DNA from: Terriglobia bacterium | GTDB taxonomy: Bacteria > Acidobacteriota > Terriglobia > Acidiferrales > UBA7541 | Length of the DNA: 64,000 nucleotides | Direction: 5' to 3' | Assembly (NCBI GenBank): GCA_020073485.1 | Contig: JAIQFB010000015.1 | Location: 47,929 to 111,928, forward strand | Shown: positions 16,591-25,340 of the stretch, piece by piece | Layout: each line of letters opens with the position of its first letter | Numbering within the stretch: position 1 is the first letter of the stretch | Translations under genes and position numbers: made by a program | Notes under the pieces: model-generated | The model's input: the letters and a program-made list of their open reading frames with translations, nothing else | The model's database searches: none | Told to the model about the DNA's origin: nothing

Positions 16591-17940
16591 TTATCCGGCC
16601 GAGGATGTGGCGAATCGGTCAAGGAAGTGGGTGTCGAAGCGGCCCTCGGCGAAATCCACGTCCGCCATGATTTTGCGCTGCAGCGGGATGGATGTCTTGA
16701 TGCCCTCGATCACGAACATTTCCAGCGCGCGCCTCATGCGCGCTATGGATTCCGCGCGCGTGTCGCCGAAAGCGATGAGCTTCGCGACCAGGGAATCGTA
16801 GTACGGCGGGATCACGCCATCGGCATGCGCCGCGGTGTCCACTCGAATCCCGGGGCCTCCGGGCGTGCGGAACACGGTGATGCGCCCGGCCGAAGGCACG
16901 AAGGTTTCGGGATCCTCGGCATTGATGCGGCATTCGATCGCGTGCCCGCGCGTAACCGGTTTGCCCACCACGTCCGCGAGCTTTTCGCCCGTGGCCAGCC
17001 GGATTTGCGATTTAATCAGGTCCACGCCGGTGACCATTTCCGTAACCGGATGCTCCACCTGGATGCGCGCGTTCATTTCGATGAAATAGATCGAGCCGTC
17101 TTCGTCCATCAGGAATTCCACGGTGCCGGCGCTGCTGTAGCCGATTTGTTCGAGTGCCTCGACCACACGGGCGCCGAGCTCCTTGCGCTGCCTGGGGTCC
17201 ATCGCCGGGGATGGCGACTCTTCGATCAGCTTCTGGTGGCGGCGCTGGATGCTGCATTCGCGCTCGCCCAGATGCATGACTTTGCCGTGCTTGTCTCCCA
17301 GCACTTGAAATTCGATGTGGCGCGGCCTCTCGATGAATTTCTCCAGGTACACGTCGGGCACGCCGAAGGCCTGCTGCGCCTCGTTGCGCGCTGTCCCGAA
17401 GGCGCCAGGAAGCTCGTCCTCGCTGCGCACCACGCGCATGCCGCGCCCGCCGCCTCCCGCCGAGGCTTTTACGATCACCGGATACTTGATGCGGCCCGCT
17501 TCGGCCAGCGCCGCGGTTTCGTCCGGCACAATCCCCTGAGAGCCGGGCACCACTGGCACTCCGGCGGCAGCCATTTCGCGCCGCGCCTGGTCTTTTTCGC
17601 CCATCATGCGCAGCAGGTCGGGAGAAGGGCCGATGAAGGTGATGTGCGAAGCCTCGCAGACTTCGGCGAAGTTGGCATTTTCGGAAAGAAATCCGTATCC
17701 GGGATGGATGGCGTCGACATTGGTGATTTCCGCGGCGCTGATCACCTGGGGAATGTTCAAGTAGCTCTCGCTCGATTTCGCCGGGCCAATGCACACGGCT
17801 TCATCGGCGAAGCGCACGTGCAGCGAGTTGCGGTCGGCTTCGGAATAGACGGCAACCGTGGCGATGCCGAGTTCCTTGCACGCGTCGATCACGCGCAGGG
17901 CGATTTCTCCACGATTGGCAATCAGGATTTTTCGAAACAT
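16591..17940 (-). CDS. accC: Acetyl-CoA carboxylase, biotin carboxylase subunit
   Basis: This 449-residue ATP-grasp enzyme carboxylates the biotin on AccB, the first half of malonyl-CoA synthesis for fatty acids. It begins with [17 protein letters not shown]. It has the glycine-rich ATP lid [11 protein letters not shown] (about residue 160), ERDCS-type [16 protein letters not shown], and the catalytic [17 protein letters not shown] region near residue 285. The length is standard. accB lies 69 bases upstream on the same strand, and thiE follows closely. Confidence 0.97.
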   Translation of the reverse strand: MFRKILIANRGEIALRVIDACKELGIATVAVYSEADRNSLHVRFADEAVCIGPAKSSESYLNIPQVISAAEITNVDAIHPGYGFLSENANFAEVCEASHITFIGPSPDLLRMMGEKDQARREMAAAGVPVVPGSQGIVPDETAALAEAGRIKYPVIVKASAGGGGRGMRVVRSEDELPGAFGTARNEAQQAFGVPDVYLEKFIERPRHIEFQVLGDKHGKVMHLGERECSIQRRHQKLIEESPSPAMDPRQRKELGARVVEALEQIGYSSAGTVEFLMDEDGSIYFIEMNARIQVEHPVTEMVTGVDLIKSQIRLATGEKLADVVGKPVTRGHAIECRINAEDPETFVPSAGRITVFRTPGGPGIRVDTAAHADGVIPPYYDSLVAKLIAFGDTRAESIARMRRALEMFVIEGIKTSIPLQRKIMADVDFAEGRFDTHFLDRFATSSAG

Positions 17941-18009
17941 GAGTAAGAGTAAGCTGGGCGCCTGGTAGAAGCTGGCCTCGTCAAGGCGGCAGCGGCGGAA
18001 TCTTTCCGC

Positions 18010-18567
18010 CTATTTCTTGGTTCCCGAGGGACGCAGCGCGAACAGCGGCTCGCCGTATTCCACCGGCTGGCCGTTTTCGACAAGAACGCGTACTACTTCC
18101 CCGCTGATGTCCGCTTCAATTTCGTTCATCAATTTCATGGCTTCAATAATGCAGACCGTCTTGCCGGGCTCCACCCGGTCGCCCACGCGAACGAACGGGC
18201 CGGCGTCAGGGCTTGGTCCGGCATAAAATGTGCCGACAATGGGCGATTTGATGATGTGCTCCTCGGCAGCCACGGGAGCGGGCTGGGTTGGCGGCGCAGC
18301 CGCAGCAGGAGCGACCTCAGCTTGCGGCGGGGCCGACGGCGCTGCGCCAGGCGCGGGCGCCTCGGGAGCAGTGGGCAAGGCTCGTAGGAGCGGCGCTGCG
18401 CCCGGCGCCACGGCCTTTTTCAGCCGTATGCGCAGGTCTCCATGGGCATATTCAAATTCTTCGAGCCCGTACTCAGCCATGAACGAAAGCAGGCGCTCGA
18501 GTTGCCCCAGGTCCACACCGGGAACACCCGACTCGGGGTTCTGTGATTGCTTTTTCGATCCCTTCAT
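18010..18567 (-). CDS. accB: Acetyl-CoA carboxylase biotin carboxyl carrier protein
   Basis: This 185-residue protein has a short N-terminal helix region and an Ala/Pro-rich flexible linker (about residues 45-105). The C-terminal biotinyl domain carries the biotin-acceptor lysine in [14 protein letters not shown], near residue 145. It carries CO2 from AccC to the carboxyltransferase. The order peptidase-accB-accC is common in bacteria. The carboxyltransferase subunits are not in this window. Confidence 0.96.
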   Translation of the reverse strand: MKGSKKQSQNPESGVPGVDLGQLERLLSFMAEYGLEEFEYAHGDLRIRLKKAVAPGAAPLLRALPTAPEAPAPGAAPSAPPQAEVAPAAAAPPTQPAPVAAEEHIIKSPIVGTFYAGPSPDAGPFVRVGDRVEPGKTVCIIEAMKLMNEIEADISGEVVRVLVENGQPVEYGEPLFALRPSGTKK

Positions 18568-18594
18568 ATCGTTGTGAATAAAGCCTTTTGTTTC

Positions 18595-19677
18595 TTATAT
18601 TTCAATGAATTCTCGCGGAGCGCTGGTCAGAATTTCAGCTCCCCGGGGCGTTACAAGCGCTTCGTCCTCGATCCGGATTCCCCCGATTCCTTCCATATAA
18701 ATACCGGGTTCTAGGGTAATCACGTTGCCCGCTTCCAGAGCCCACTTTTGTCCGCGGGCGACCCGGGGATCCTCATGGATTTCGAGGCCGAGTCCATGGC
18801 CCGTGCTGTGTACGAAGTATCGTCCTAACCCTTTATGCTGCAACACGTTTCTGGCCGCGGCATCCACCGCGCCGGTGGTAACTCCGGCCCTTAAGATTTT
18901 TCGCGCGGCCGATTGCGCTTCCAGCACCGCCTGGTACCACTGGCGGACCCGCGCCGGGGCCCGGCCGACGAACACGGTGCGCGTCAAATCGCTGCAATAG
19001 TGGCGCAGTATAGCACCCAGGTCCAGCACGACCAACTCGTTTTTCCCGATCCGGCGTGCCGTGGGACGCGCGTGAGGCAGCGCAGACCTCGGCCCAGCGG
19101 CAACGATGGCTTCAAAGGACTCGCCGGAGGCCCCTTTGCGGCGCATGCGGTAGCCAATTTCCGCCGCAATCTCAAGTTCCGTGACGCCTGGCCGGATCTG
19201 GCGGATGGTTTCTTCCATGACCTCGGAGCCCAAGCGCGCCGAGTCGCGCAGGCAGTCGATCTCAAAGGGATCCTTGACTGCGCGAAGTTGATCCACGAGG
19301 CCGTCAATGGCAGCCCATTTCACGGACGATCCGGCGGCCTTCTTCAGCGCTTTCCAACCCGCCAGCGTGAGACGTGAGGGAGACACCGCGACGCGGGTGC
19401 GCCCTTTCTTGCGCAGATGTTCACCCACCGCTTCCAAAACCGGGCCGCGATGAATGCGCGTGCGGATTCCGGGAGCCTCCTCTTTCGCCTGGATGGTGAA
19501 CCGGCCGTCGGTGAACAGCATGGCGGAGGAAGAGTCCACCAGCAGCGCGCCCGAGTCTCCGCTGAAGCCACTCAAGTAAAAGACGTTGGGCAGATGCGTT
19601 TCCAGCAACGCGCTGACGCCGTGCGCTTCGAGCGAATGACGGAGACGCTTGAGCCTGGCCGAAGTAGTGGTCTGCAT
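18595..19677 (-). CDS. M24 metallopeptidase, Xaa-Pro aminopeptidase-like
   Basis: Starting at ATG 19677 the product is 360 residues with the pita-bread M24 fold. An N-terminal creatinase-like domain includes LPNVFYLSGFSGDSG. The C-terminal catalytic domain has all five metal ligands: two Asp in VVLDLGAILRHYCSDLT, His in HSTGHGLGLEIHED, Glu in TLEPGIY, and Glu in GIRIEDEALV. It would remove N-terminal residues ahead of proline in the cytoplasm. The frame is open to 19734, but that part overlaps a strong terminator and a repeat, so 19677 is preferred. It lies directly upstream of accB. Confidence 0.88.
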   Translation of the reverse strand: MQTTTSARLKRLRHSLEAHGVSALLETHLPNVFYLSGFSGDSGALLVDSSSAMLFTDGRFTIQAKEEAPGIRTRIHRGPVLEAVGEHLRKKGRTRVAVSPSRLTLAGWKALKKAAGSSVKWAAIDGLVDQLRAVKDPFEIDCLRDSARLGSEVMEETIRQIRPGVTELEIAAEIGYRMRRKGASGESFEAIVAAGPRSALPHARPTARRIGKNELVVLDLGAILRHYCSDLTRTVFVGRAPARVRQWYQAVLEAQSAARKILRAGVTTGAVDAAARNVLQHKGLGRYFVHSTGHGLGLEIHEDPRVARGQKWALEAGNVITLEPGIYMEGIGGIRIEDEALVTPRGAEILTSAPREFIEI

Positions 19678-19709
19678 AAAATAAAGGGAGGAGACCGAGG
19701 TCCCCTCCC
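19678..19709 (-). terminator. Terminator of the type IV pilus operon
   Basis: On the minus strand a 10-bp stem (arms GGGAGGGGAC and GTCTCCTCCC, loop CTCG) spans 19709-19686 and is followed by TTTATTTT. It lies 48 bases after the pilQ stop, and its T-tract runs into the start codon of the M24 peptidase. Read-through would be needed to express that gene from the pilus transcript. Confidence 0.85.
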
Positions 19710-19722
19710 GAGTCATTTCTTG

Positions 19723-19754
19723 GGCGGGCTCCAAGTAGAGCCCGCACCCGGCGG
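19723..19754. repeat. Dispersed palindromic repeat, family B copy 2
   Basis: GGCGGGCTCCAAGTAGAGCC is shared exactly with the copy at 2521-2550. It lies between pilQ and its terminator. Confidence 0.7.
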
Positions 19755-19757
19755 AAC

Positions 19758-21662
19758 TTAGCCCGGCAAAATGCGGGGCGTCAGGAAGAAGAGCAATTCC
19801 TGAGTGGAAACGTTGACCGTCGTATGCTTAAAGAGATTTCCGATCAGAGGCATGCTGCCGAGCAGCGGTACCTGATCGACGCTGGTATTTTGATTGGTGA
19901 TGACGACTCCGCCGATGACCACCGTGCCGCCGTCATTGATGAGCACTTTGGTTTCGGTCGACTGCGTGTCCAGAGCGGGAGTACCCTGAATTCGCGCGAT
20001 GCCCTGGTCGATCTGCGTATTTTCCACGGTCACATCCAGGAACACCGTGCCCTCGGCCGTAATCTGCGGCGTGACTTCCAGCTTCAGAACGGCGTCGATG
20101 TACTGCACGGCAATCGTGTTGTTGATGTTGGTCTGAATCGGAATCTTAGTACCTTGTTTCACGGTCAGCTTCTCGTTGTTTTGCGTCACGCCTCTGGGTT
20201 CCGAGAGCACTTTTCCGACGCCGCGGCTTTCCATCAAGCTCAGGATGAAGTCGATGGCGTAATTATGCCCTTGGGTGGAAATCGTCAAGCCACTGGTGGG
20301 AGCGGTCGCGCCCAAATTGCTAACCAGCGGAATCGAACCTCCCGTGCCCGATGTTACTGCGAACGGCGGGACAATCGAATGAATCACCGGACTCAGGAGC
20401 GTAGTGTTTCCGACCAACCCTCCCAAAGCGGTGTTTCCGGTCGAGTTGAGCGGAGAAGAGAAGCCGAATTGCGTGCCGACTTCCCGCGCAAACGAGCGCG
20501 AAGCCTGCACCACGCGGGCGTCGATTTCCACCTGCTGCGATTTCCTATCGAGTTGGCGCAGCAAATCGTCGATTTTGGGAATGGACGAAGGGATATCGCG
20601 AATAATCAAGGTGTTCGACCGGACATCGGCATAGACATCGCCGCGAGTGGTCAGGAACTTCTTGATCGTCGTCGTCATCTTATCGGCCTGGGCGTAGCTG
20701 AGAACGCGCGTAACGGTGACCGGTTCGATGGCTTCGCTTTCCGCCTTGAGCAGGTCGCGGCGTTGGTCCGCTTCATGCTTCAACGTGTCCTGCGTGGCAA
20801 TGCGCAGGACGTTGCCGTCGATTTCCTTGGTCAGCCCGTTGTTGCGCAGCACGATATCCAGGCCTTGGTCCCAGGGAACTTCGTCGAGAACCAGCGTCAC
20901 CGTTCCGTGTACGGAAGGATCCAGAACGACGTTCAGTCCGCTGATTTCGTGAATGAGCCGGAAGAAATCCTTCAGGTCCACGTCCTTCAAGTTTACGGAA
21001 ATGGGGTCGCCCGTGTACTTCTTGGTGGGCGAAGCGGTGGCAGCTGTCTGCGGGACCGTCGTGGCAGCCTGCGGCTGGGGCGCTGCCGGAGCATTCGCGG
21101 GACGCGCGAATCCCAGGTTGCCGCCCGTTAGGGAAGCTGGAAGCGGCATTTCGGGAGCGCGCACGCTTGCCAGCTTGCGTTCCGCAGGCGTGCGAACCGG
21201 ATGAAATGCGGCGGGGGCCACCACGGCCGCCGGGGCGGCAAACGAAATCGTCACGCTGGAGGCATCGGATTGATCGGTGAAAGAAACCGGTTGGGAAAGA
21301 TCAATCACCACCCGCGATTTGCCGGGAACGGGCTGGCCGACGCGAACCGCAACTACCGGCGCATAGGTGCTGGAGATCTTCCTGAGCCGGGGAGCCAGTT
21401 GCGCGGCGGAAAAATCCAGGACCAGGCGCGGCGGCGAATCCAGGCGCGAGGATTGGTAGCGGAGGTCTCCGGTGCCGCTGATTCGAACAGTCGTCAGCTG
21501 CCCCGCGCGATCCACCGCGACTTGGGAGATCGACGCCGGCTGCGCCGCCATGCTCACGGCCGCTTGCGGGGCGCCCTGCGCGTTCGCCGGTACAGCCGCG
21601 AACATAGCGGCACCCGCCAGCAGCAGGCTACCGAACCCGAAGGCCGGCGATTTGATCTTCAT
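19758..21662 (-). CDS. pilQ: Type IV pilus secretin PilQ
   Basis: This 634-residue outer-membrane secretin forms the channel through which the type IV pilus leaves the cell. In order there is a signal peptide (cut near AVPANAQG), an AMIN domain at about 45-150 (VAVRVGQPVPGKSRVVIDLS), and an Ala/Pro linker. An STN/N0 domain follows at about 215-285 (VNLKDVDLKDFFRLIHEIS), then an N1 domain and the secretin core from about 380. The core has VLSEPRGVTQNNEKLTVKQG and the closing VPLLGSMPLIGNLFKH. It ends the pilMNOPQ operon, overlaps pilP by four bases, and is followed by a strong terminator. Confidence 0.95.
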   Translation of the reverse strand: MKIKSPAFGFGSLLLAGAAMFAAVPANAQGAPQAAVSMAAQPASISQVAVDRAGQLTTVRISGTGDLRYQSSRLDSPPRLVLDFSAAQLAPRLRKISSTYAPVVAVRVGQPVPGKSRVVIDLSQPVSFTDQSDASSVTISFAAPAAVVAPAAFHPVRTPAERKLASVRAPEMPLPASLTGGNLGFARPANAPAAPQPQAATTVPQTAATASPTKKYTGDPISVNLKDVDLKDFFRLIHEISGLNVVLDPSVHGTVTLVLDEVPWDQGLDIVLRNNGLTKEIDGNVLRIATQDTLKHEADQRRDLLKAESEAIEPVTVTRVLSYAQADKMTTTIKKFLTTRGDVYADVRSNTLIIRDIPSSIPKIDDLLRQLDRKSQQVEIDARVVQASRSFAREVGTQFGFSSPLNSTGNTALGGLVGNTTLLSPVIHSIVPPFAVTSGTGGSIPLVSNLGATAPTSGLTISTQGHNYAIDFILSLMESRGVGKVLSEPRGVTQNNEKLTVKQGTKIPIQTNINNTIAVQYIDAVLKLEVTPQITAEGTVFLDVTVENTQIDQGIARIQGTPALDTQSTETKVLINDGGTVVIGGVVITNQNTSVDQVPLLGSMPLIGNLFKHTTVNVSTQELLFFLTPRILPG

Positions 21663-22423
21663 TGCTGTTCTCCTGGACTTGGGTAAAGTCGCTTGGTCAC
21701 CTGACGTTCGAGAGGCTTTCCAAATGCGTCTTTGCCAAACTCGTGGAACGATATGGCTTCGAGCGTAATCTTATCGACCGAGCCGTCATACAATTTGTCG
21801 CCTTCCCGCAGGAAGTACACGCGGCGCTGCGGATTGGAAACGATGGCGATCATTCCGCCGGACCCGCGAACGATACCGTCAATATGCAGGGAGCCGACGA
21901 CCAGTCCGGCTTTGCCCGGCGGCAGATTCTCCGGAGGCGCATTGGCCGCCTGCGCCTTGTTCAACAGCGCCTCAAACGGATCGCGCCGCGCTACGGTAGT
22001 TTTTTCCGCAGCCGGTTTCTCTGCGGCCGCTTTTTCCGCAGGGGCGGCAGCTGGTTTTGCGGACGCCGCTTTCGCTCCGGCTTTTTCCGCTGCCGGAGCC
22101 TTGGCCGCAGCCAGCGGAGTCTTAGCCGGGGCTTTTGCCGCGGCAGGCGGTGCTTTTTGCGGCGCTTTCGCCGCGGCAGGAGGCGCCTTGTCCGGCGCTT
22201 TTGCCTTCGCGGGAGCTTTCTTCGCCGTGTTCTGGATCGGTTCGGAAGCGGGCGCCTGGGGCGCGGCCGTGGGCTGCGAACCGCCGGGGGCCTGCATCAA
22301 CTGATCGCGGACCGAATTCGGCGACACGTTCGGATGTTCCTGGGCGAACGCGCAGGTCGCAAGGACCACCGGCAGCGCCAGCGGCAACAGTGTTCGCGAG
22401 AACTTTGCGAATCGCATAGTCAA
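21659..22423 (-). CDS. pilP: Type IV pilus assembly protein PilP (long Ala/Lys/Pro linker)
   Basis: PilP links the inner-membrane PilN/PilO platform to the PilQ secretin in the periplasm. This copy has 254 residues: an N-terminal signal sequence (LALPVVLATCAFAQ), then about 110 residues of repetitive KAPAKAKAP/AAAKAPQK sequence. The conserved C-terminal beta domain starts with RRDPFEALL and has VGSLHIDGIVRG and NPQRRVYFLREGDKLYDG. The low-complexity linker makes it longer than typical PilP (about 170-180) and may span a wider periplasm. A second ATG two codons in (22417) is equally possible. It overlaps the pilQ start by four bases. Confidence 0.88.
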   Translation of the reverse strand: MTMRFAKFSRTLLPLALPVVLATCAFAQEHPNVSPNSVRDQLMQAPGGSQPTAAPQAPASEPIQNTAKKAPAKAKAPDKAPPAAAKAPQKAPPAAAKAPAKTPLAAAKAPAAEKAGAKAASAKPAAAPAEKAAAEKPAAEKTTVARRDPFEALLNKAQAANAPPENLPPGKAGLVVGSLHIDGIVRGSGGMIAIVSNPQRRVYFLREGDKLYDGSVDKITLEAISFHEFGKDAFGKPLERQVTKRLYPSPGEQQ

Positions 22424-22431
22424 TGTTTTCC

Positions 22432-22490
22432 GGCGGGCTGCACGTCCCGACTCTGCCGGGACGATCAGCGTACAAGTACAACCCGCACCC
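22432..22490. repeat. Palindromic intergenic element related to family B
   Basis: Lies between pilO and pilP. It carries GGCGGGCT at the left, CAAGTACAACCCGCACCC at the right, and an internal CGTCCCGACTCTGCCGGGACG hairpin. It resembles a family B repeat with an insertion. Confidence 0.45.
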
Positions 22491-22505
22491 TCGTCTCGTC
22501 TCCGC

Positions 22506-23141
22506 CTATTTCTTGGCGGGTGGATTCTTCGCAGCCGTGGCCGTTCCGGTATCCCCGGGCTTGCTGAAGAAAGTCGTTACCAGGCACTTGCCGGTTACCG
22601 AGGTTCCGGGACGCACGGGGTATCTTGCGCCCTTGTTATCGCCAAGACCGCTAAAGGTTAGGTCGCCCACGTTGATGATGCGGGACAACCGGCTGAGCCT
22701 GGAAAAGAAATCCTCGATGCTGAAATACGGGCCGTCCACTTCGATATCGAACGGCAGTTCGTAGTGATAATCCTTCGGCACGACGGCCTGCGCGGTCATC
22801 CGCCGGATCGACACGCCCGAGGCCGCCGCCGATTCCTGCAGCAGACGCATGAACTCGTCGAGTTCCTTATCCTCCGGCACGATGGTCTTCAGCGTATCCA
22901 GCTGCTTTTCCAGCGCGGCCATTTCCAACTTGAATTCGGCGTTGCGCCGCTCATACACCTGAAGTTCCGATACCTGGCGGTTCAGATCCGAATCCCGGGT
23001 GTGATTGGCCTCCAGCTCGCTGCGCAAGCTGGCCACGGGAAACACGGGCACGTATTCGCCGGCTCCGATAATCACCAGCGCGAGCGCGAAGAAGACCAGC
23101 GCCTGGAGGTACCATGGATATTCGCGAAACGAAATCGCCAT
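22506..23141 (-). CDS. pilO: Type IV pilus inner-membrane protein PilO
   Basis: PilO pairs with PilN in the alignment complex of the pilus machine. The 211-residue product has a short cytoplasmic start, one transmembrane segment at about residues 13-31 (LQALVFFALALVIIGAG), and a coiled coil rich in Glu/Leu/Arg (about 40-95). The C-terminal ferredoxin-like domain contains LPFDIEVDGPYFSIEDFFSRLSRL, the PilO signature. The start is backed by GGGGGATCG directly upstream. It sits nine bases after pilN. Confidence 0.93.
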   Translation of the reverse strand: MAISFREYPWYLQALVFFALALVIIGAGEYVPVFPVASLRSELEANHTRDSDLNRQVSELQVYERRNAEFKLEMAALEKQLDTLKTIVPEDKELDEFMRLLQESAAASGVSIRRMTAQAVVPKDYHYELPFDIEVDGPYFSIEDFFSRLSRLSRIINVGDLTFSGLGDNKGARYPVRPGTSVTGKCLVTTFFSKPGDTGTATAAKNPPAKK

Positions 23142-23149
23142 CGATCCCC

Positions 23150-23800
23150 CTAGAGATTTCCCGGCTTGCGCGCCGGCGCGCCCGTGGCAGGCGCACTGGC
23201 CGCCGCAGGAGTCGCGGCGGGCGCGCCGGCGGTTTGCGGCAGCCCGAATTGCGCCGTCAAGGTGAACAGAAAAATTTCCACCGCTTTATTGCTCTCATCC
23301 TGATGCGATTCCTTGATTTCCACGTTCTGAAAATACCCGGATCGCTTCAGTTGCGTGATGTAATTGGCCACCGCATTGATCGAGCCCGCCGAGCCATTAA
23401 TGGTCAGCGCGTCGCCCTTACGGTCGACCGAAGTCAGCCAGAGCGTGTCGGTGCGGCTCACGGTGTTGGCGATGGCGTCCAGAAGTTCCTGGCCGCCGGT
23501 GCGGTTTCTCTGCAATTGCTCGATCACCGAAATTCTTTGCTGCAGGATCGCTTTCTGCTTCTCGAAGTTTTCCACCTGCACCTTGAGCTGCTCCAGGCGC
23601 GCTTTTTCGCCCGTCTGTTTCTGGATATGCGCGAGGACCGTTTTGTTCTCGCGATCCATCAGCAGATAGTGGCCGTAGAGAATCCCGGTGCTCGCAACCA
23701 GCGCGATGGCCAGCAGCACGTACTGCAGCGTGGCTTCGATCGGCACCGCGGTGCGCGTCGCTTTGGGTCGCGTTCTGCCCAGCAGGTTGATGCGAATCAT
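23150..23800 (-). CDS. pilN: Type IV pilus inner-membrane protein PilN
   Basis: The 216-residue product begins with the PilN hallmark MIRINLLG, which binds PilM. One transmembrane helix follows at about residues 27-45 (YVLLAIALVASTGILYGHY), then a coiled coil (about 50-95) and a C-terminal domain. The tail from about residue 190 is Ala/Pro-rich, which is longer than usual. Its ATG overlaps the pilM stop by four bases. The operon order M-N-O-P-Q is canonical. Confidence 0.94.
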   Translation of the reverse strand: MIRINLLGRTRPKATRTAVPIEATLQYVLLAIALVASTGILYGHYLLMDRENKTVLAHIQKQTGEKARLEQLKVQVENFEKQKAILQQRISVIEQLQRNRTGGQELLDAIANTVSRTDTLWLTSVDRKGDALTINGSAGSINAVANYITQLKRSGYFQNVEIKESHQDESNKAVEIFLFTLTAQFGLPQTAGAPAATPAAASAPATGAPARKPGNL

Positions 23801-24849
23801 GGTTCGTCAAAACTCCTGAGCGCCAGGCCTACGGCAATCGCCAAGCGCGGGGCCAACTCGCGAATCTGATCTTCGTTATGCCGCCCCGGATTGATCACGA
23901 TCTTGCGGAACGGATACATCTCCTCGACCGGAACGGCAAATTCTTCCCGCAAAACGTCCATCAGGCCCGGAACGCGGGAACTGCCGCCGGCCACCACGAT
24001 TTTCTGAATGCTCTCACCGGTAGCGGTGGCGCGGAAAAAGTCGAATGTCTTCTGGATTTCCAGCACCAGAATGTCGGTGACCGAGCGCAGGATCGTGCCG
24101 CGGTGTTCCTCGGCGACGCCGGCGATGTTTTCGCCCTGTTTCAGGCGTTCGGCATCTTCAAAGCTCAGGTCCAATTCCTTCTGCAGAGCGTCGGTGTACT
24201 GGTTGCCCCCGACGGAAACGTCGCGGGTAAACAGTGGAATTCCGCCGCGCACAATGTTGATGTTCATGACGCTGGCGCCGATATTGAGCAGCGCGATGGT
24301 CTGTCCCGGATCGGGGTCGTAATTGACCTCGAAACAGTTCTGCAGCGCGAATGCGTCGATGTCCACAACGGTCGAATTTTTTCCGGCCTGCGCCAGCACG
24401 TTCGTGTGATTCAGAATCTTGTCTTTTTTCACGGCCACCAGCAGGACGTCCATCTGCGAATCCACCGACTCGAGCAGTTGATAGTCGAGGTTCACGTCGG
24501 CGATATCGAAGGGAATGTGCTGGCTGGCCTCGGATTGCACGCGGTCGTACAACTCTTCCTCGGTCATCATGGGCAAAGGCACGCGCTTGACGATCACCGA
24601 ATGGCCGGATACCGCGGTGGCCACGTTACGGGTTTTTATTTTTTGCGTCTCGAAGATGTTGCTGATCGCCCCGGCAACCAGCGGTGCGTCCATGATCGCG
24701 CCATCGACCACCGTGTCCTGCGCCAGCGGCTCCAGGCCAAAACTCACCAGTTCATAGCCCTGCTTAGTGCTCTTCAACTCGACGGCTTTGATCGAGCTGG
24801 AGCCGATGTCCAAACCCACCAGAGCTTTTTGTTTTGAGCCACCAAACAT
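23797..24849 (-). CDS. pilM: Type IV pilus actin-like ATPase PilM
   Basis: This 350-residue cytoplasmic protein of the actin/FtsA superfamily binds the PilN N-terminus and organises the pilus platform. The phosphate-1 motif is GLDIGSSSIKAVEL at residues 13-26. The adenosine motif region is VVAGGSSRVPGLMDVL near residue 285. The internal IPFDIADVNLDYQLLE is typical of PilM. It is the first gene of the operon; the start is supported by AGAGGGGATTTCGAC. The motor ATPases and major pilin are not in the window. Confidence 0.95.
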   Translation of the reverse strand: MFGGSKQKALVGLDIGSSSIKAVELKSTKQGYELVSFGLEPLAQDTVVDGAIMDAPLVAGAISNIFETQKIKTRNVATAVSGHSVIVKRVPLPMMTEEELYDRVQSEASQHIPFDIADVNLDYQLLESVDSQMDVLLVAVKKDKILNHTNVLAQAGKNSTVVDIDAFALQNCFEVNYDPDPGQTIALLNIGASVMNINIVRGGIPLFTRDVSVGGNQYTDALQKELDLSFEDAERLKQGENIAGVAEEHRGTILRSVTDILVLEIQKTFDFFRATATGESIQKIVVAGGSSRVPGLMDVLREEFAVPVEEMYPFRKIVINPGRHNEDQIRELAPRLAIAVGLALRSFDEP

Positions 24850-25340
24850 GTCGAAATCCCCTCTAGCAGTCCCTTACGCCCGCTCGCTTCATCCCGCCCG
24901 GCGGACCCGCCCGGAAGGACATTTAGGATTCCATCTGGTCTAATTTCAATCTGCTACCCGCACCCGATACCCCGAACATTGCAAGCCGTTCCGGATGACT
25001 GCCCCTACCAACCCAGGAATCCGGCCTTGGGGACGCACAAACGGCGCGACCCCCGCTAAATTTTCAATCTGTAATTCCAAACCTGGGCCCCATACGGCCA
25101 CAGAAACCCGATGCGGTGACCACGCTCAGAGCTCACCGAGTGTGCCGCGCAAATCGAATTTGGCATCCCACACCCGGAGTGTCAAGCAATCGGATTCGGA
25201 AGTTGTTGTGAAGAATACGGGTTAGGCGGCTGAACGGTCGGACAGGAAAAGGGCAAAAAATACAATTCTTTGTAGTTCAGTAATACTAGGACTACTATTA
25301 CTAGTATGAGCTTTGCGGACACTTTCCAGCCGCTTTCCTA
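24850..25340. other. Intergenic region upstream of pilM
   Basis: No supported gene. It must hold the pilM promoter; a candidate is listed separately. A perfect 7-bp inverted repeat, ATACTAG/CTAGTAT, lies at about 25285-25309 near the ubiD stop and has unknown meaning. Confidence 0.5.
24920..24949 (-). promoter_or_regulatory. Candidate promoter for pilMNOPQ
   Basis: On the minus strand TTGAAA (24949-24944) is followed after 18 bases by TAAATG (24925-24920), about 60 bases before the pilM start site. The boxes are imperfect, so this is tentative. Confidence 0.35.
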
